From contig DATENC010000006.1 in assembly GCA_035275265.1 (NCBI GenBank), forward strand, positions 124,001 through 188,000: a stretch of 64,000 bases of DNA, in the 5' to 3' direction. The notes below the pieces were generated by a model. The model was given only the letters and a program-made list of their open reading frames with translations, made no database searches and was not told the origin of the DNA. Position numbers and translations under genes: made by a program. Positions 8,009 to 17,227 of the stretch are shown piece by piece; position 1 is the stretch's first letter; the number at the start of each line of letters is the position of its first letter. Source of the stretch: JACQAP01 sp035275265 (GTDB lineage: Bacteria > Pseudomonadota > Gammaproteobacteria > Burkholderiales > JACQAP01).

Positions 8009-8620
8009 TCAGGCACGGCAGTGCTGTTCGACGAGTTTCTGCAGCGTCACCAGATTTCCATGGAAAAAATGGCCGGCGCCGGGAAGCACGACGACCGGAA
8101 GTTGTTGGGGACGGGCCCAGTCGAAGGCGTCCTTGAGCGGCACCACATCGTCTTCCTCGCCGTGCACCACCAGTGTTGCGGCCGGAACAGTGCCGACCGG
8201 GAATCGTCCGACAGCGGGCGCCACCAGAACCAGATGCTTCGGCTCAAGCCGCCCGGCAACCGAAGCGGCTACAAAGCCGCCGAACGAAAATCCGCCGACC
8301 GCCAACTCGCCCTCGCCGTAGGTGCGCCGTGCATACTCCGCGAGTGCCAGGAAATCCTCGATTTCACCGCGGCCATCGTCGAACACGCCTTCGCTGGCTC
8401 CGACACCGCGGAAATTCAGTCGCAATGCGCAGTAGCCCGACGCGAAGAACGCTTTCGCCAGCGTCTGCACAACCTTGTTATCGAGTGTGCCGCCATACAA
8501 TGGATGAGGATGGGCAACGAGCGCCACGCCGCGTCGCGCCCCCCCGGGATCGTTGGCAACCACCTCGACTTTGCCTGCCGGTCCGTCAATCGAGAGTCGC
8601 CGCGGCGCTGCAGATTTCAA
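8009..8620 (-). CDS. alpha/beta hydrolase (dienelactone hydrolase-like)
   Basis: This is a cytoplasmic alpha/beta-fold hydrolase of about 203 residues whose substrate is unknown. The N-terminal strand VALVAHPHPLYGGTLDNKV is followed by LRLNFRGVGASEG, the nucleophile elbow GGFSFGG (Ser), the acid region VVHGEEDDVVPL (Asp) and the catalytic-His region PGAGHFFHG. This matches the COG2945 family. No ATG lies between the stop of the upstream ferredoxin and the conserved start, so I choose TTG 8620. It overlaps the ferredoxin stop as TTGA and implies translational coupling. The longer frame upstream only shadows the ferredoxin. Confidence 0.82.
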   Translation of the reverse strand: MKSAAPRRLSIDGPAGKVEVVANDPGGARRGVALVAHPHPLYGGTLDNKVVQTLAKAFFASGYCALRLNFRGVGASEGVFDDGRGEIEDFLALAEYARRTYGEGELAVGGFSFGGFVAASVAGRLEPKHLVLVAPAVGRFPVGTVPAATLVVHGEEDDVVPLKDAFDWARPQQLPVVVLPGAGHFFHGNLVTLQKLVEQHCRA

Positions 8621-8925
8621 ATGCGCAGACGTTCGACAATGCGGCCGTGAACCAGATGTTCGTCGACGATCTCGTCGATATCGCTCTTGTCCACGTAGGT
8701 ATACCAGATCTCCTGCGGATAAACCGCGATCACCGGACCCTCGTTGCAACGATCCATGCAGCCCGCGATGTTCACCCGCACCTTTCCCGGACCGGCGAGT
8801 TGCAACGACTTGACGCGGGCCTTGGCGTAATCGCGCATTTCCTGCGCGTGATGATTGTTGCAGCACGCCGCACCGCCCTCGCGCTGGTTGCAGCAGAAGA
8901 ACACGTGATACTTGTAGTGGCTCAC
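8617..8925 (-). CDS. thioredoxin-fold 2Fe-2S ferredoxin
   Basis: A 102-residue protein of the (2Fe-2S) ferredoxin family with a thioredoxin fold. It starts MSHYKYHVFFCCNQREGGAACC and has a later NIAGCMDRCNEGP. The cysteines C11-C12, C21-C22 and the CMDRC pair provide the iron-sulfur ligands. Such proteins resemble the NuoE C-terminal domain and Azotobacter FeSII-type ferredoxins and transfer electrons in the cytosol. The physiological partner is unknown. It is coupled to the downstream hydrolase by a TTGA overlap. Confidence 0.88.
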   Translation of the reverse strand: MSHYKYHVFFCCNQREGGAACCNNHHAQEMRDYAKARVKSLQLAGPGKVRVNIAGCMDRCNEGPVIAVYPQEIWYTYVDKSDIDEIVDEHLVHGRIVERLRI

Positions 8926-8953
8926 CCGAAGGATCCTTTATTCTCGCCGCGTA

Positions 8954-9286
8954 TTATATGCCGCGCACGGCCGGATACTTGCGCGCGTTGATCGTCATCT
9001 TGTCAAGCGCGGCCTCCACCGGATCGATGTCCAGCACATCGGCAAGCCGCACCAGGTAAAGGAGAACGTCGGCGATCTCGAGCGCTATCGCAGTACGCTG
9101 CGACTCGGGCAGTGCGGCGCTCTCGTCAGGAGTGAGCCACTGGAAATGTTCCATGATCTCGGCGGCTTCGATCGCCACCGACATGGCGAGGTTCTTGGGA
9201 ACATGAAACTGCTCCCAGTCGCGCTCCGCGGCAAACTGCCGCAAACGCATGCGCAAATCACTCAGAGAATCTGAAGTTGTGCTCAT
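8954..9286 (-). CDS. MazG-like nucleotide pyrophosphohydrolase (RS21-C6 type)
   Basis: A 110-residue all-alpha NTP pyrophosphatase, a class that hydrolyses (d)NTPs, often modified dCTP, to monophosphates. The metal-binding motif EAAEIMEHFQW (ExxE) at about 41-51 and EIADVLLYLVRLAD (ExxD) at about 69-82 are intact. HVPKNLAMS before the first motif is typical of the dCTPase subgroup. It sits between the ferredoxin and the VanZ-like gene, all on the minus strand. Confidence 0.88.
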   Translation of the reverse strand: MSTTSDSLSDLRMRLRQFAAERDWEQFHVPKNLAMSVAIEAAEIMEHFQWLTPDESAALPESQRTAIALEIADVLLYLVRLADVLDIDPVEAALDKMTINARKYPAVRGI

Positions 9287-9300
9287 CGTTGTTACCTTGA

Positions 9301-10407
9301 TTAAACGCGCGCGGAGGGCGCGTCACCGGCCCGGCGCGCAAGAATGATCAGGTAACCGAGCGTGAGAAATGGCCACAGTGCCGAAAGCAACCGCGTCATG
9401 CCGTTGAAGCTCACGTAATGTCCGTGCCGCCATATTTTCAACGCGGCGACCAGATAGGGATTCTCCGGCGCGAGGTTCACCACCACCAGTCCGAGTCCAA
9501 GACAGATCGCTGCTGCGCGGATGAGAACGCTGCGTTGCGCGCGAGCCAGAAGCAGCCACCCCGCCAACCCGATCGCAAGCCCCAACAACGAACCCGGCGT
9601 AAGCCACAGCGACGGATTGCCGGGAATGAACAGCGCCGAGGAAGCTATCGTTTTCAGCGCAAGGGCGGCAGCAGTTAGCGCGATGAGCGCTACCGCAGCA
9701 CCGAGAAACGATCGCGCGATCGCGGTAAGCAGAAAGGCAACGCCGGCAAAGTTGAGCGCGGCAACGCTGGCTTCCAGGTAACGGTAGGACGCGGCCGAAT
9801 AACTCACACCGACATCGCCGGGCACGAGGTGGCGCAAATCGCCGTTGCCGAACAGCCAGATCTCGGCGTTGAGCTGCGTCAACAGCCACAGCGCCAGAAG
9901 CACGAAACCGTAGTCCGCCATTGCGCCGGGCAGAAAATGACGTCCACGCAGCCGGAACAGCTCGCCGGAAAGCCAGCGTTCCCCGAAGACACAGGCTACA
10001 GCGGCACCGAGCACCGTCCCGCCCGCATTGGTAAGCAGATCCACGTTGGACGCAATGCGCGATGGAAGATAGCCTTGGCCCAGTTCAATGAGAAAACTGA
10101 ACAGCGTCCCCGCCAGCGCTCCGAGGATCGCCGCCGCCCAGCGCGGCATACGTCCCATGAACGTCAGGGTGAGCAGCAATCCGAGCGGAAGGTAGGCGAG
10201 CACATTGAGCGTGATATCGGAAACCGTAAGGTAAAAAGGCCAATCGGCGAAAACGAACGCGGCCGCATCTTCGGCCGGCGCGCGCCAGCCGGAAAACGGG
10301 TAGAGACTGGCATACGCCACCAGCAGCGGGTAAGCTACCGCGAGGTAACGGACCAGCTTGGAGCCACGCGAGTACTTCATTGGCTGGGAAGAAAACGAAC
10401 CGCTCAT
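9301..10407 (-). CDS. VanZ-like membrane protein
   Basis: An integral membrane protein of about 368 residues from ATG 10407 (MSGSFSSQPMKYSRGSK). A second ATG at 10380 is also possible. About nine to ten hydrophobic segments are visible. The N-terminal part (LYPFSGWRAP, ITLNVLAYLPLGLLL, ELGQGYLPSRIASNVDLLTN) is the VanZ/phosphotransbutyrylase-like domain. VanZ itself gives low-level teicoplanin tolerance, but most VanZ-like proteins have no known role. The start diverges from the DHH gene 60 bases away. Confidence 0.75.
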   Translation of the reverse strand: MSGSFSSQPMKYSRGSKLVRYLAVAYPLLVAYASLYPFSGWRAPAEDAAAFVFADWPFYLTVSDITLNVLAYLPLGLLLTLTFMGRMPRWAAAILGALAGTLFSFLIELGQGYLPSRIASNVDLLTNAGGTVLGAAVACVFGERWLSGELFRLRGRHFLPGAMADYGFVLLALWLLTQLNAEIWLFGNGDLRHLVPGDVGVSYSAASYRYLEASVAALNFAGVAFLLTAIARSFLGAAVALIALTAAALALKTIASSALFIPGNPSLWLTPGSLLGLAIGLAGWLLLARAQRSVLIRAAAICLGLGLVVVNLAPENPYLVAALKIWRHGHYVSFNGMTRLLSALWPFLTLGYLIILARRAGDAPSARV

Positions 10408-10467
10408 GTTCTTGTGTGGAGTGCACGGGACACGATAAAACGAAACCGCAGCCATCGGATCCTCTGA

Positions 10468-11445
10468 TTGAGATTCTATGACATCTTCAACGGTGACGCC
10501 GACGGCATCTGCGCCTTGCATCAACTGCGCCTTTCCGAGCCGCGCGACGCGGAGCTAGTCACCGGGGTCAAACGCGATATCGAACTGCTCGCCCGGGTGG
10601 GACCGCGGTCCGGAGATGAAATTACGGTGCTCGATGTTTCCCTGGATACGAATCGCAGCCACCTGATTCGCATGCTGGAGGCCGGGGTGCGTTGCCGGTA
10701 TTTCGATCACCACTTTGCCGGCGTGGTTCCGACCCATCCTCTATTCGAAGCGCATATCGACAATGAATCGTCGGTGTGCACCAGCCTGATCGTCGATCGC
10801 CACCTGCGCGGGAAGCATCGGGCATGGGCGGTCGTCGCTGCGTTCGGGGACAACTTGCCGGAATCCGCGCTTGCTGCAGCGGCCGGGCTGCACGTTCCCG
10901 CGCGCGATCTCGAAGTGCTGCGCGAACTGGGAGAGTGCCTGAACTACAACGCCTACGGAGAATCGGTGGAGGATCTGCACCTTCATCCCGCCGAACTGTA
11001 CCGGCGACTGCGCCCCTTCACGGATCCGCTGGACTTCGCGCGACAGGCCCCTGAATTTGAAATGTTGCGCCGTGTTTACCGAGACGATATCGAACGAGCG
11101 CGCGCGCTGCCGTTGCGGGAGACAAATAGCGGCTGTGTCGCCGCATTCATGCCTGATGAGGCCTGGAGCCGGCGGGTTTCGGGCGCATTTGCGAACGAAC
11201 TGTCGCAGCGTCACGCAGCACGTGCGGTGGTGCTTCTGGTACGCAGTGGCAAAGGCTACCGGGTCAGCCTGCGCGCGCCACGCGATGCCGCGAGCGGTAT
11301 CGATGCGGTGGCGCGCAGGTTCGAATCAGGCGGCGGCAGAAAGGGTGCGGCCGGCATTCAGTACCTGCCGGAGCAGGATGTCGGGAGGTTGCTCGAATTG
11401 CTCGAGCGCACCTATCCGGCAAAGTCCTCCACGCGCAAGGGATAA
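10468..11445 (+). CDS. DHH-superfamily phosphoesterase-like protein
   Basis: A 325-residue protein related to DHH phosphoesterases (RecJ/NrnA/PPX superfamily). It shows FNGDADGICALHQLRL with the first metal-binding Asp pair, VLDVSLD, YFDHHFAG (the DHH motif) and a C-terminal DHHA1-like glycine-rich RFESGGGRKGAAGIQYLPE. It is probably a nucleotide or oligonucleotide phosphoesterase, but the substrate is unclear. The start is TTG 10468. No ATG precedes the conserved RFYDIFNGD, so a non-ATG start seems real. Confidence 0.8.
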   Translation: MRFYDIFNGDADGICALHQLRLSEPRDAELVTGVKRDIELLARVGPRSGDEITVLDVSLDTNRSHLIRMLEAGVRCRYFDHHFAGVVPTHPLFEAHIDNESSVCTSLIVDRHLRGKHRAWAVVAAFGDNLPESALAAAAGLHVPARDLEVLRELGECLNYNAYGESVEDLHLHPAELYRRLRPFTDPLDFARQAPEFEMLRRVYRDDIERARALPLRETNSGCVAAFMPDEAWSRRVSGAFANELSQRHAARAVVLLVRSGKGYRVSLRAPRDAASGIDAVARRFESGGGRKGAAGIQYLPEQDVGRLLELLERTYPAKSSTRKG

Positions 11446-11474
11446 ACGAACTCGCGGGCGTTCTGCGTTGAATT

Positions 11475-12530
11475 CTATTTCGCCTTGATTTCGGTCCAGA
11501 TGCGATTGAGCAGCTGTCGTTCCTTGGGCGTCATGTCCTTCAACTGCTCCAGACGCTTCGCCGACTCCGCATCCGGGAACACCGCTTTGATGTTCTTGAT
11601 CTCCGGCTTGATGTATTTCATTGCATCGGTGTTCGGATTGCCCGAGCCGATCATGTTGGTCAGGTCCGCGGAGTTCTTACCGTCGAGAACGAAATTGATG
11701 AACTGGTGTGCGAGGTCCGGCCGGGGGGCTGTCTTCGCGATCACCATGGCGTCCAGCGCCAGCACCGCGCCTTCCTTTGGCAGGCTGTGGCGGATGCGGA
11801 ACTTTTTCTTGGCCTCCTGCGCACCAAGGTCAGCCTGAAAGATGTCGTTCGAGTAACCGTGCACCACCCACAGATTTCCGGTGGAAAGTTCCTTGATGTA
11901 ACCCTGGGCCATGAACGCTGCCCAATAAGGTTTGGCCTTGACGATGACGTCCTTCGCCTCCTGCCAGTGCTTGGGATCGCGGTCGTTCACCGAGTAGCCG
12001 AGGTACTTCAGCGCCGCTGCCATCAGTTCGCTCTGACTGTCGAGCACCGTCACGCGGCCCTTTATCTTCGCGAGGATCCCGGGATCGAAGATCACCGCCC
12101 AGGACTCGACGGTAATGCCCAGCTCCTTCATCTTCTGCTCGTTGTAACCGATCAGCGTAATCGACATCGCGTAGGGCGCCGAATACTTGTTGCCGGGATC
12201 GAATTCGGTGTTCAGGTACTGCGGCATGACGTTCTTGAAGTTGGGGATCTTGCTCTTGTCCAGCGGCTGCAGCCAGCCAGCCTTGGCCATGCCAGTAACG
12301 TAATTCGAGGTGGGCACAACCACGTCGTATCCCTTGGCGCCAGCGGCGAACTTGGTCATCACTTCCTCGTTGTCGCCGTAGTAGTCCTGCACCACCTTGC
12401 ATTTGCAGGATTTCTCGAAACGCTGCACCGTTTCAGGGGCGATGTAGTCGTTCCAGTTGTAGAGGTGCAACTCGTCTTTCGCCAGCGCCGGCAGGCTTGC
12501 GAGCAGCATCAGGGACAGCAGCTTCTTCAT
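11475..12530 (-). CDS. potF: polyamine ABC transporter periplasmic binding protein (PotF/PotD-like)
   Basis: This protein binds putrescine or spermidine in the periplasm and delivers it to the PotGHI permease. It has 351 residues from ATG 12530 with GGAGAG just upstream. A signal peptide (MKKLLSLMLLASLPALAKD) precedes the hallmark ELHLYNWNDYIAPETVQRFE. LNRIWTEIKAK ends the protein. It is the last gene of the minus-strand run potG-potH-potI-potF, separated from potI by 120 bases, so it may have its own promoter for higher expression. Substrate preference cannot be read from the sequence. Confidence 0.92.
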   Translation of the reverse strand: MKKLLSLMLLASLPALAKDELHLYNWNDYIAPETVQRFEKSCKCKVVQDYYGDNEEVMTKFAAGAKGYDVVVPTSNYVTGMAKAGWLQPLDKSKIPNFKNVMPQYLNTEFDPGNKYSAPYAMSITLIGYNEQKMKELGITVESWAVIFDPGILAKIKGRVTVLDSQSELMAAALKYLGYSVNDRDPKHWQEAKDVIVKAKPYWAAFMAQGYIKELSTGNLWVVHGYSNDIFQADLGAQEAKKKFRIRHSLPKEGAVLALDAMVIAKTAPRPDLAHQFINFVLDGKNSADLTNMIGSGNPNTDAMKYIKPEIKNIKAVFPDAESAKRLEQLKDMTPKERQLLNRIWTEIKAK

Positions 12531-12650
12531 GGTCGCTCTCCGTGGTTTTGGAATAACCGTTCTCGAAACTCCTAGACTATGAAATACCCGCGCCGCAGTC
12601 CAGATGCAAACGCGCAAAATTTCGGACCGGGTTACCCTTGCCCGGCCGGC

Positions 12651-13424
12651 TCACTGGCTTCGCAGGGCTCCGGGGGACAGCCTCGACGCTATCAGGATCA
12701 GCGCAAGCGTCAGCAACATCAACAGGGTCGACACGGCGTTCACTTCCGGAGTCACGGCGATCTTCACCATGGTGTAGATCTGCAGCGGCAGCGTGGAAGA
12801 GCCGACCCCCGCGGTGAAGAAGGTGATGACGAAGTCGTCGATCGACAGCGTGAACGCCATAAGCGCGCCAGCCACCACCCCCGGCATGATAAGCGGCAGA
12901 GTAACCAGGCGAAACGCCTGCCAGGGTGTGGCGCCCAAATCACGGGCAGCTTCGGTCAAACTTTCATCCATGCCGGCGAGCCGGGAGCGCACCACGATCG
13001 CGACAAAACCGACGCAAAAGGCGATGTGAGACAGCACGATGGACACCATGCCCAGCGTAATGTTGAGCATGACGAAGAAAATCAGCAGCGACACGCCCAT
13101 AAGGATTTCCGGAATTGCGATCGGCGCCAGCACCAGTACCGGCAGCAATCGCATCCGGTAGCGGTACATCGCGTAGCCGGCCATGGTGCCGAGGACGGTG
13201 GAAACAGCGCTGGCGGTCAGCCCGATCATCAGAGAGTTCCATGCCGCCTTCAGCATCTTTTCGTTGGCGAAGAGTTTTTCGTACCAGGACAGTGTGAAGC
13301 CGACCCATTCGGCATTGAGCCGCGAGTCGTTGAAGGAGTAGCCGACCACGATTACGAGCGGTGCGTACAGGAAGGCGTAACCAAGAAAACCGGCAAGCCA
13401 AAGCCACGGTGAACGGCGGCTCAT
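12651..13424 (-). CDS. potI: polyamine ABC transporter permease (PotI-like)
   Basis: Second inner-membrane subunit of the polyamine importer. It has 257 residues with six hydrophobic segments. The coupling-helix EAA motif is EAARDLGATPWQAFRLVTLP, followed by SIDDFVITFFTAGVGSSTLP, which is typical of the PotC/PotI family. The ATG overlaps the potH stop by four bases (ATGA), so the two permeases are translationally coupled. Confidence 0.93.
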   Translation of the reverse strand: MSRRSPWLWLAGFLGYAFLYAPLVIVVGYSFNDSRLNAEWVGFTLSWYEKLFANEKMLKAAWNSLMIGLTASAVSTVLGTMAGYAMYRYRMRLLPVLVLAPIAIPEILMGVSLLIFFVMLNITLGMVSIVLSHIAFCVGFVAIVVRSRLAGMDESLTEAARDLGATPWQAFRLVTLPLIMPGVVAGALMAFTLSIDDFVITFFTAGVGSSTLPLQIYTMVKIAVTPEVNAVSTLLMLLTLALILIASRLSPGALRSQ

Positions 13425-14332
13425 ACCCTCGCTCTCCTGCCCACCCAGGCAGCCAACCCGGCGAGGCCTACCGCCATGACGGTCAGCACCATCGACAGGA
13501 CGCTACCGAAGGGCCAGTCGCGGGTGTCGAGGAACTGCTGCTTGATGACATTGCCGATCATGATTCCCTCGGTGCCGCCGAGAATGTCGGGAATGGCGAA
13601 TATGCCGAGCGCGGGGATGAACACCAGTGCCGCGCCGGCGTAGACCCCGGGCAATGACAGCGGAAACGTCACCCGCCAGAACCGCTGCCAGGCGTTCGCA
13701 CCCAGATCCTGCGCCGCGTCGAGCAGCGCGGGGTCGTGCTTCTCCAGGTTGGCGTACAGCGGCAGCACCATGAACGGCAGATGCACATAGACCAACCCGA
13801 CAATGACCGCGAACGGCGTAAACAACAGCGACACCGGCTCGAAGCCGAAAATGCCGATGAAATGGTTCAGCGCCCGCACGAACACCGACTGCGGCCCGAG
13901 GATGATCATCCAGGCATAGACGCGGATCAGGAAATTCGACCAGAACGGCAGGATCACCAACAACACCAACAGGTCGCGGTGCCGTTTCGGGCTGCGCGCG
14001 ATCAGCATGGACAGCGGGTAGGCGAGCACGAGGCATACCAGCGTCGTTATCGTCGCATAGGCAAACGACTTGATGAACAGCTGGGTGTAGAGAAAATCGG
14101 AAAAGAAGCGAACGTAATTCTCTGCGGTCAGGTCGAGATGTGCTCCGGCTTCGTCCTCGAAGAACAGCGGCGCCAGGCCCCCGAACTCGCCGGGATTGCG
14201 GAACGACGCCACCACCATGATCAGCACGGGAATGGCGAAGAACAGCAGAAGATAGCCGAGCGGCGGCCCGGTGATCAGCCACTTGTGCAGGCGATTTCGG
14301 GGCGCGCTCAAGTTATGTCCCCAGAAGCTCAA
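13421..14332 (-). CDS. potH: polyamine ABC transporter permease (PotH-like)
   Basis: First inner-membrane subunit of the polyamine importer. It has 303 residues with six hydrophobic segments, beginning at WLITGPPLGYLLLFFAIPVL. The EAA-loop is DAAQDLGANAWQRFWRVTFP. FIPALGIFAIPDILGG and FLDTRDWPFGSVLS are characteristic of PotB/PotH. It overlaps potG upstream and potI downstream by four bases each. Confidence 0.93.
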   Translation of the reverse strand: MSFWGHNLSAPRNRLHKWLITGPPLGYLLLFFAIPVLIMVVASFRNPGEFGGLAPLFFEDEAGAHLDLTAENYVRFFSDFLYTQLFIKSFAYATITTLVCLVLAYPLSMLIARSPKRHRDLLVLLVILPFWSNFLIRVYAWMIILGPQSVFVRALNHFIGIFGFEPVSLLFTPFAVIVGLVYVHLPFMVLPLYANLEKHDPALLDAAQDLGANAWQRFWRVTFPLSLPGVYAGAALVFIPALGIFAIPDILGGTEGIMIGNVIKQQFLDTRDWPFGSVLSMVLTVMAVGLAGLAAWVGRRARV

Positions 14333-15414
14333 TCATTCAGAAAGTGCCCCGCGTCGTAGCGCCAGCTCACTTGCACGTCGTCGCCGGCCTCGAAAAACTT
14401 GGCGCGCCCGGCGGCGGAGTTGGGCAGCAGCGCCTCGATGCGCTTCCCGCCGGCAAGCTCCACGATGTAGACGGTGACATCGCCGAGATAGAGAAAGTCG
14501 TACACCCGGCCCGCAAAACGGTTTAGATCCGGCTCGTCGGGCAGATTGCGGCCGATCGCCACTTTCTCGGGGCGCAACGCCAGCACGCCCTGCAACCCCG
14601 GTTGATCGCCTTCCATGTTTAGCGCCGAAACGTCGCCAATGCCGTCGAGATGCACGGTCATGCGCTCGCCCTCGCAGGCTTTGATCTCGCCCTCGAGCAG
14701 ATTGCACTGGCCGATGAAGTCGGCGACGAAACGGTTTTTCGGAAAACCATAGATCTTGGACGGCTCGTCGGTCTGTTCGACACGCCCGTGGTTCATCACC
14801 GCCATCCTGTGCGAAAGTGCGAGTGCTTCGCCCTGATCATGGGTCACATAGACGAAAGTCACGCCGATTTCCTTCTGCAGCCCGATCAGCTCGAGTTGCA
14901 CGCTCTCCTTTAGTTTTGCGTCCAGCGCCGCAAGCGGCTCGTCGAGCAGCAGCAGCTTGGGCCGGTTGATGAGCGCCCGCGCCACCGCCACCCGCTGCTT
15001 CTGGCCGCCGGAGAGTTCATTGGGGTAGCGCTTGTTCATGCCGGTGAGGCGCACGTCCTCCAGAGTCTCTTCAATGCGCCGGCTGATATGCCTCGGATCC
15101 GTTTTCGCCATTCGCAAGGGGAAGGCAATGTTGTCCTCGACATTCATGTGCGGGAACAACGCGTAACTCTGGAACACCGTATGGACATTGCGCGCTTCCG
15201 GTGGAATGCCGGTCATGTCCTGACCGTCAACGACGATTTTGCCGTCATCGGGCGCGTCGAATCCGGCGATCATCCGAAGCAGCGTGGTTTTGCCGCAACC
15301 GGACGGGCCCAGTAGGGTGAAAAACTCTCCGGCTTTGATGCTGAGACTGACGTCGTTGACGGCGGTGAAATCGCCGAATCGACGGGTGACGTTGGCAATC
15401 TCGAGTAGCGCCAT
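14329..15414 (-). CDS. potG: polyamine ABC transporter ATPase (PotG/PotA-like)
   Basis: The ATPase subunit that powers polyamine uptake. It has 361 residues from ATG 15414 (MALLEIANVTRRFGDF). It carries Walker A GPSGCGKTT, a Q-loop in VFQSYALFPHM, signature LSGGQKQRVA, Walker B LLLLDEPLAALD, H-loop YVTHDQGEAL and a C-terminal TOBE domain (LRPEKVAIG, with LYLGDVTVYIVEL). It is the first gene of a complete four-gene import operon. A promoter is expected in the 95 bases between its start and the porin terminator. Confidence 0.94.
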   Translation of the reverse strand: MALLEIANVTRRFGDFTAVNDVSLSIKAGEFFTLLGPSGCGKTTLLRMIAGFDAPDDGKIVVDGQDMTGIPPEARNVHTVFQSYALFPHMNVEDNIAFPLRMAKTDPRHISRRIEETLEDVRLTGMNKRYPNELSGGQKQRVAVARALINRPKLLLLDEPLAALDAKLKESVQLELIGLQKEIGVTFVYVTHDQGEALALSHRMAVMNHGRVEQTDEPSKIYGFPKNRFVADFIGQCNLLEGEIKACEGERMTVHLDGIGDVSALNMEGDQPGLQGVLALRPEKVAIGRNLPDEPDLNRFAGRVYDFLYLGDVTVYIVELAGGKRIEALLPNSAAGRAKFFEAGDDVQVSWRYDAGHFLND

Positions 15415-15509
15415 GCCCTGCCCTGTGTCCGCCCTGATTTTGCAAAGCGGGAATTCTAGCAAGGGCTTGAAACAGCGGAGAGACAATTCGTTCCGCAGGA
15501 CAATCTGCC

Positions 15510-15541
15510 AAAAAAAACGGGTCCCGCGAAGGGGACCCGTG
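15510..15541 (-). terminator. intrinsic terminator of the porin gene
   Basis: On the minus strand ACGGGTCCC and GGGACCCGT form a perfect 9-bp stem with a six-base loop. A run of eight T follows (seen as A 15510-15517 on the plus strand). It lies about 40 bases after the porin stop and in front of potG, separating the two transcription units. Confidence 0.9.
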
Positions 15542-15578
15542 AATCGTCTTACCGGATCAGGCTTTGATCAATCCAAGC

Positions 15579-17114
15579 TCAAAAGAACACTGCCATTCGC
15601 AAAGTAATCGCTTTCTCATCTTCGGTGGTCGCGTTGGCGCCGCCATCGACCACCCCGGTAATGGGCGTATCGAACTTGGTTTCAATGTAGTTAAGATAAA
15701 TTCTGGTGTTGGTGTTCGGAATCCACTTCAAACCCACGGCGACCGAGTCCGCCTTGTTGGTTGAGGCTGCGGTAATCACTCCCGTGCCCGGGGGATTGGT
15801 TGTTGTGAAATCGCTCGCATCCCATTTGCTGAAGCGAACACCGAGTTCCCAGGCACCCCAGCCGTCTGCCCCTTTCTTGAAGGGGCGGTTCGGTTTGAGG
15901 TTTCGGCTGCCGTTCGGCGAATAAAAGTCGGAATATTTCTCTCCGGTTATCAGCCAGGACAATGCCGCGTAAGCAGCGTCGATGTCGCGATCGAACTCGA
16001 CATTGCCCGTCGCCGTGCCGGAGAAATTTGCAGTGATCATTTCGCTTTGAAGCTTTACCGGCCCCCATGCCAGAATTCCTTCAATGCCGGTACGTTTCCG
16101 ATCATATTCGTTAAGCCCCACGTTCGTTCCGTTTGCAAATCCAGGGCCCGTAAAGAATGTCAGGCCCCGGCCCTCGGTTCGCCCGCTGGGCACGTTGTTC
16201 GTTGTCGCCGCCGCCGTATTCATGGGCACGGTGCCGGTTGTATAGCCCAGTCCCAGGTGAATCACGGTGTTTGGAATTGAGAAGGCTTCTGCAAAGTTTG
16301 CAGCGACACGGGCTATCAGGTCTTTGTCATCCACTGTGGCGGTGACCTCATCGCCCTCCTTGCCCTGACCGTTCGAATACGCTATGGCATATGACGACCA
16401 TTTTGTCGGAGACCCGTAGATGGACAAGGCTTGCTCCTTACCGGGCACAAGTGCGTTTGCAAGCGACCGCTCCTGAAAATCAATCAGCCGGGAACTCGTC
16501 AGTTCCTCGTAGCTGAACGGCATCTTGAAGGCACCGACGCGGGTCTGGATCAGATCCGAGAATTTGTAATTGATCCATGCGTACTCGATGGTGTCGGCGG
16601 CCAGGTCGGTCGTGAGTTCGAACGTCCAATCGTTGTAGAGCTTTCCGCTCACACCGAGATAGGCGCGGCGGATATCGAAAGTATCTGCCGAAGCGCCGCT
16701 TGGCGATGTAACGCTGCCCGAGTCGTTGGAGAACTTGCGGTAATCCGCTTGAATACGGCCGGACAGTGAAATCGAATTTTCCTTGTCACCCGATTCCCAA
16801 GAGAAGCCGTCCCTGAACCTGCCGGTAAGTTCCGATGCGGCAGATTCGGCTTTCTTCGCCTTCTTGTCCTCTTCATTGGCTTCCTTGAGTGCCTGAGCGC
16901 GTCGTTCGGCGCGCGCTTCGGTGCGCATTTCCTGGTATTCCTCCTCGCTCAGGACACCTTTCTCGCGAAGCTTTTCGATCAGTGCCTCGGTATCGGCGGA
17001 AAACGCCGGCGCATTGAAGCCACAGACCAGCGCTGCGATCGAGGCCGCAAGTAACAGGCGCTTCGTTGCCAAGTGCGGCAAGTCTGGGTTGTTCGCTTTG
17101 GTATTCGATCCCAT
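15579..17114 (-). CDS. OprO/OprP-family outer membrane porin
   Basis: A 511-residue outer-membrane porin of the phosphate-selective porin O/P family. The signal peptide (LLLAASIAALVCGFNAPAFS) precedes a charged coiled coil of about residues 41-95 (EALIEKLREKGVLSEEEYQE) that probably trimerises in the periplasm. Next comes a beta-barrel with ADTFDIRRAYLGVSGKLYND and FKMPFSYEELTSSR, ending with aromatic F-F. Family members carry phosphate, polyphosphate or other anions, so the substrate cannot be assigned. An inverted repeat lies upstream and a strong intrinsic terminator downstream, so it is monocistronic. phoBR is 3.6 kb away, which makes phosphate control possible but not shown. Confidence 0.88.
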   Translation of the reverse strand: MGSNTKANNPDLPHLATKRLLLAASIAALVCGFNAPAFSADTEALIEKLREKGVLSEEEYQEMRTEARAERRAQALKEANEEDKKAKKAESAASELTGRFRDGFSWESGDKENSISLSGRIQADYRKFSNDSGSVTSPSGASADTFDIRRAYLGVSGKLYNDWTFELTTDLAADTIEYAWINYKFSDLIQTRVGAFKMPFSYEELTSSRLIDFQERSLANALVPGKEQALSIYGSPTKWSSYAIAYSNGQGKEGDEVTATVDDKDLIARVAANFAEAFSIPNTVIHLGLGYTTGTVPMNTAAATTNNVPSGRTEGRGLTFFTGPGFANGTNVGLNEYDRKRTGIEGILAWGPVKLQSEMITANFSGTATGNVEFDRDIDAAYAALSWLITGEKYSDFYSPNGSRNLKPNRPFKKGADGWGAWELGVRFSKWDASDFTTTNPPGTGVITAASTNKADSVAVGLKWIPNTNTRIYLNYIETKFDTPITGVVDGGANATTEDEKAITLRMAVFF

Positions 17115-17164
17115 TGATATCTCCCCGTGTTAAAACACCAACGGGCGGGATTCTGGCGACCGAT

Positions 17165-17189
17165 TGTGACAATTTCATTAAATGTCACA
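17165..17189. promoter_or_regulatory. inverted repeat upstream of the porin gene
   Basis: TGTGACA at 17165-17171 and TGTCACA at 17183-17189 are exact inverted copies separated by 11 bases. The complementarity nearly continues inwards (ATTT against AAA). The site is about 50-75 bases upstream of the porin ATG, where an operator would lie. The spacing differs from a CRP site (TGTGA-N6-TCACA), so the regulator is unknown. Confidence 0.45.
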
Positions 17190-17227
17190 TGCAACGGCCC
17201 GGGCTTGTTGCGCAGCGGCAGCGGTGT

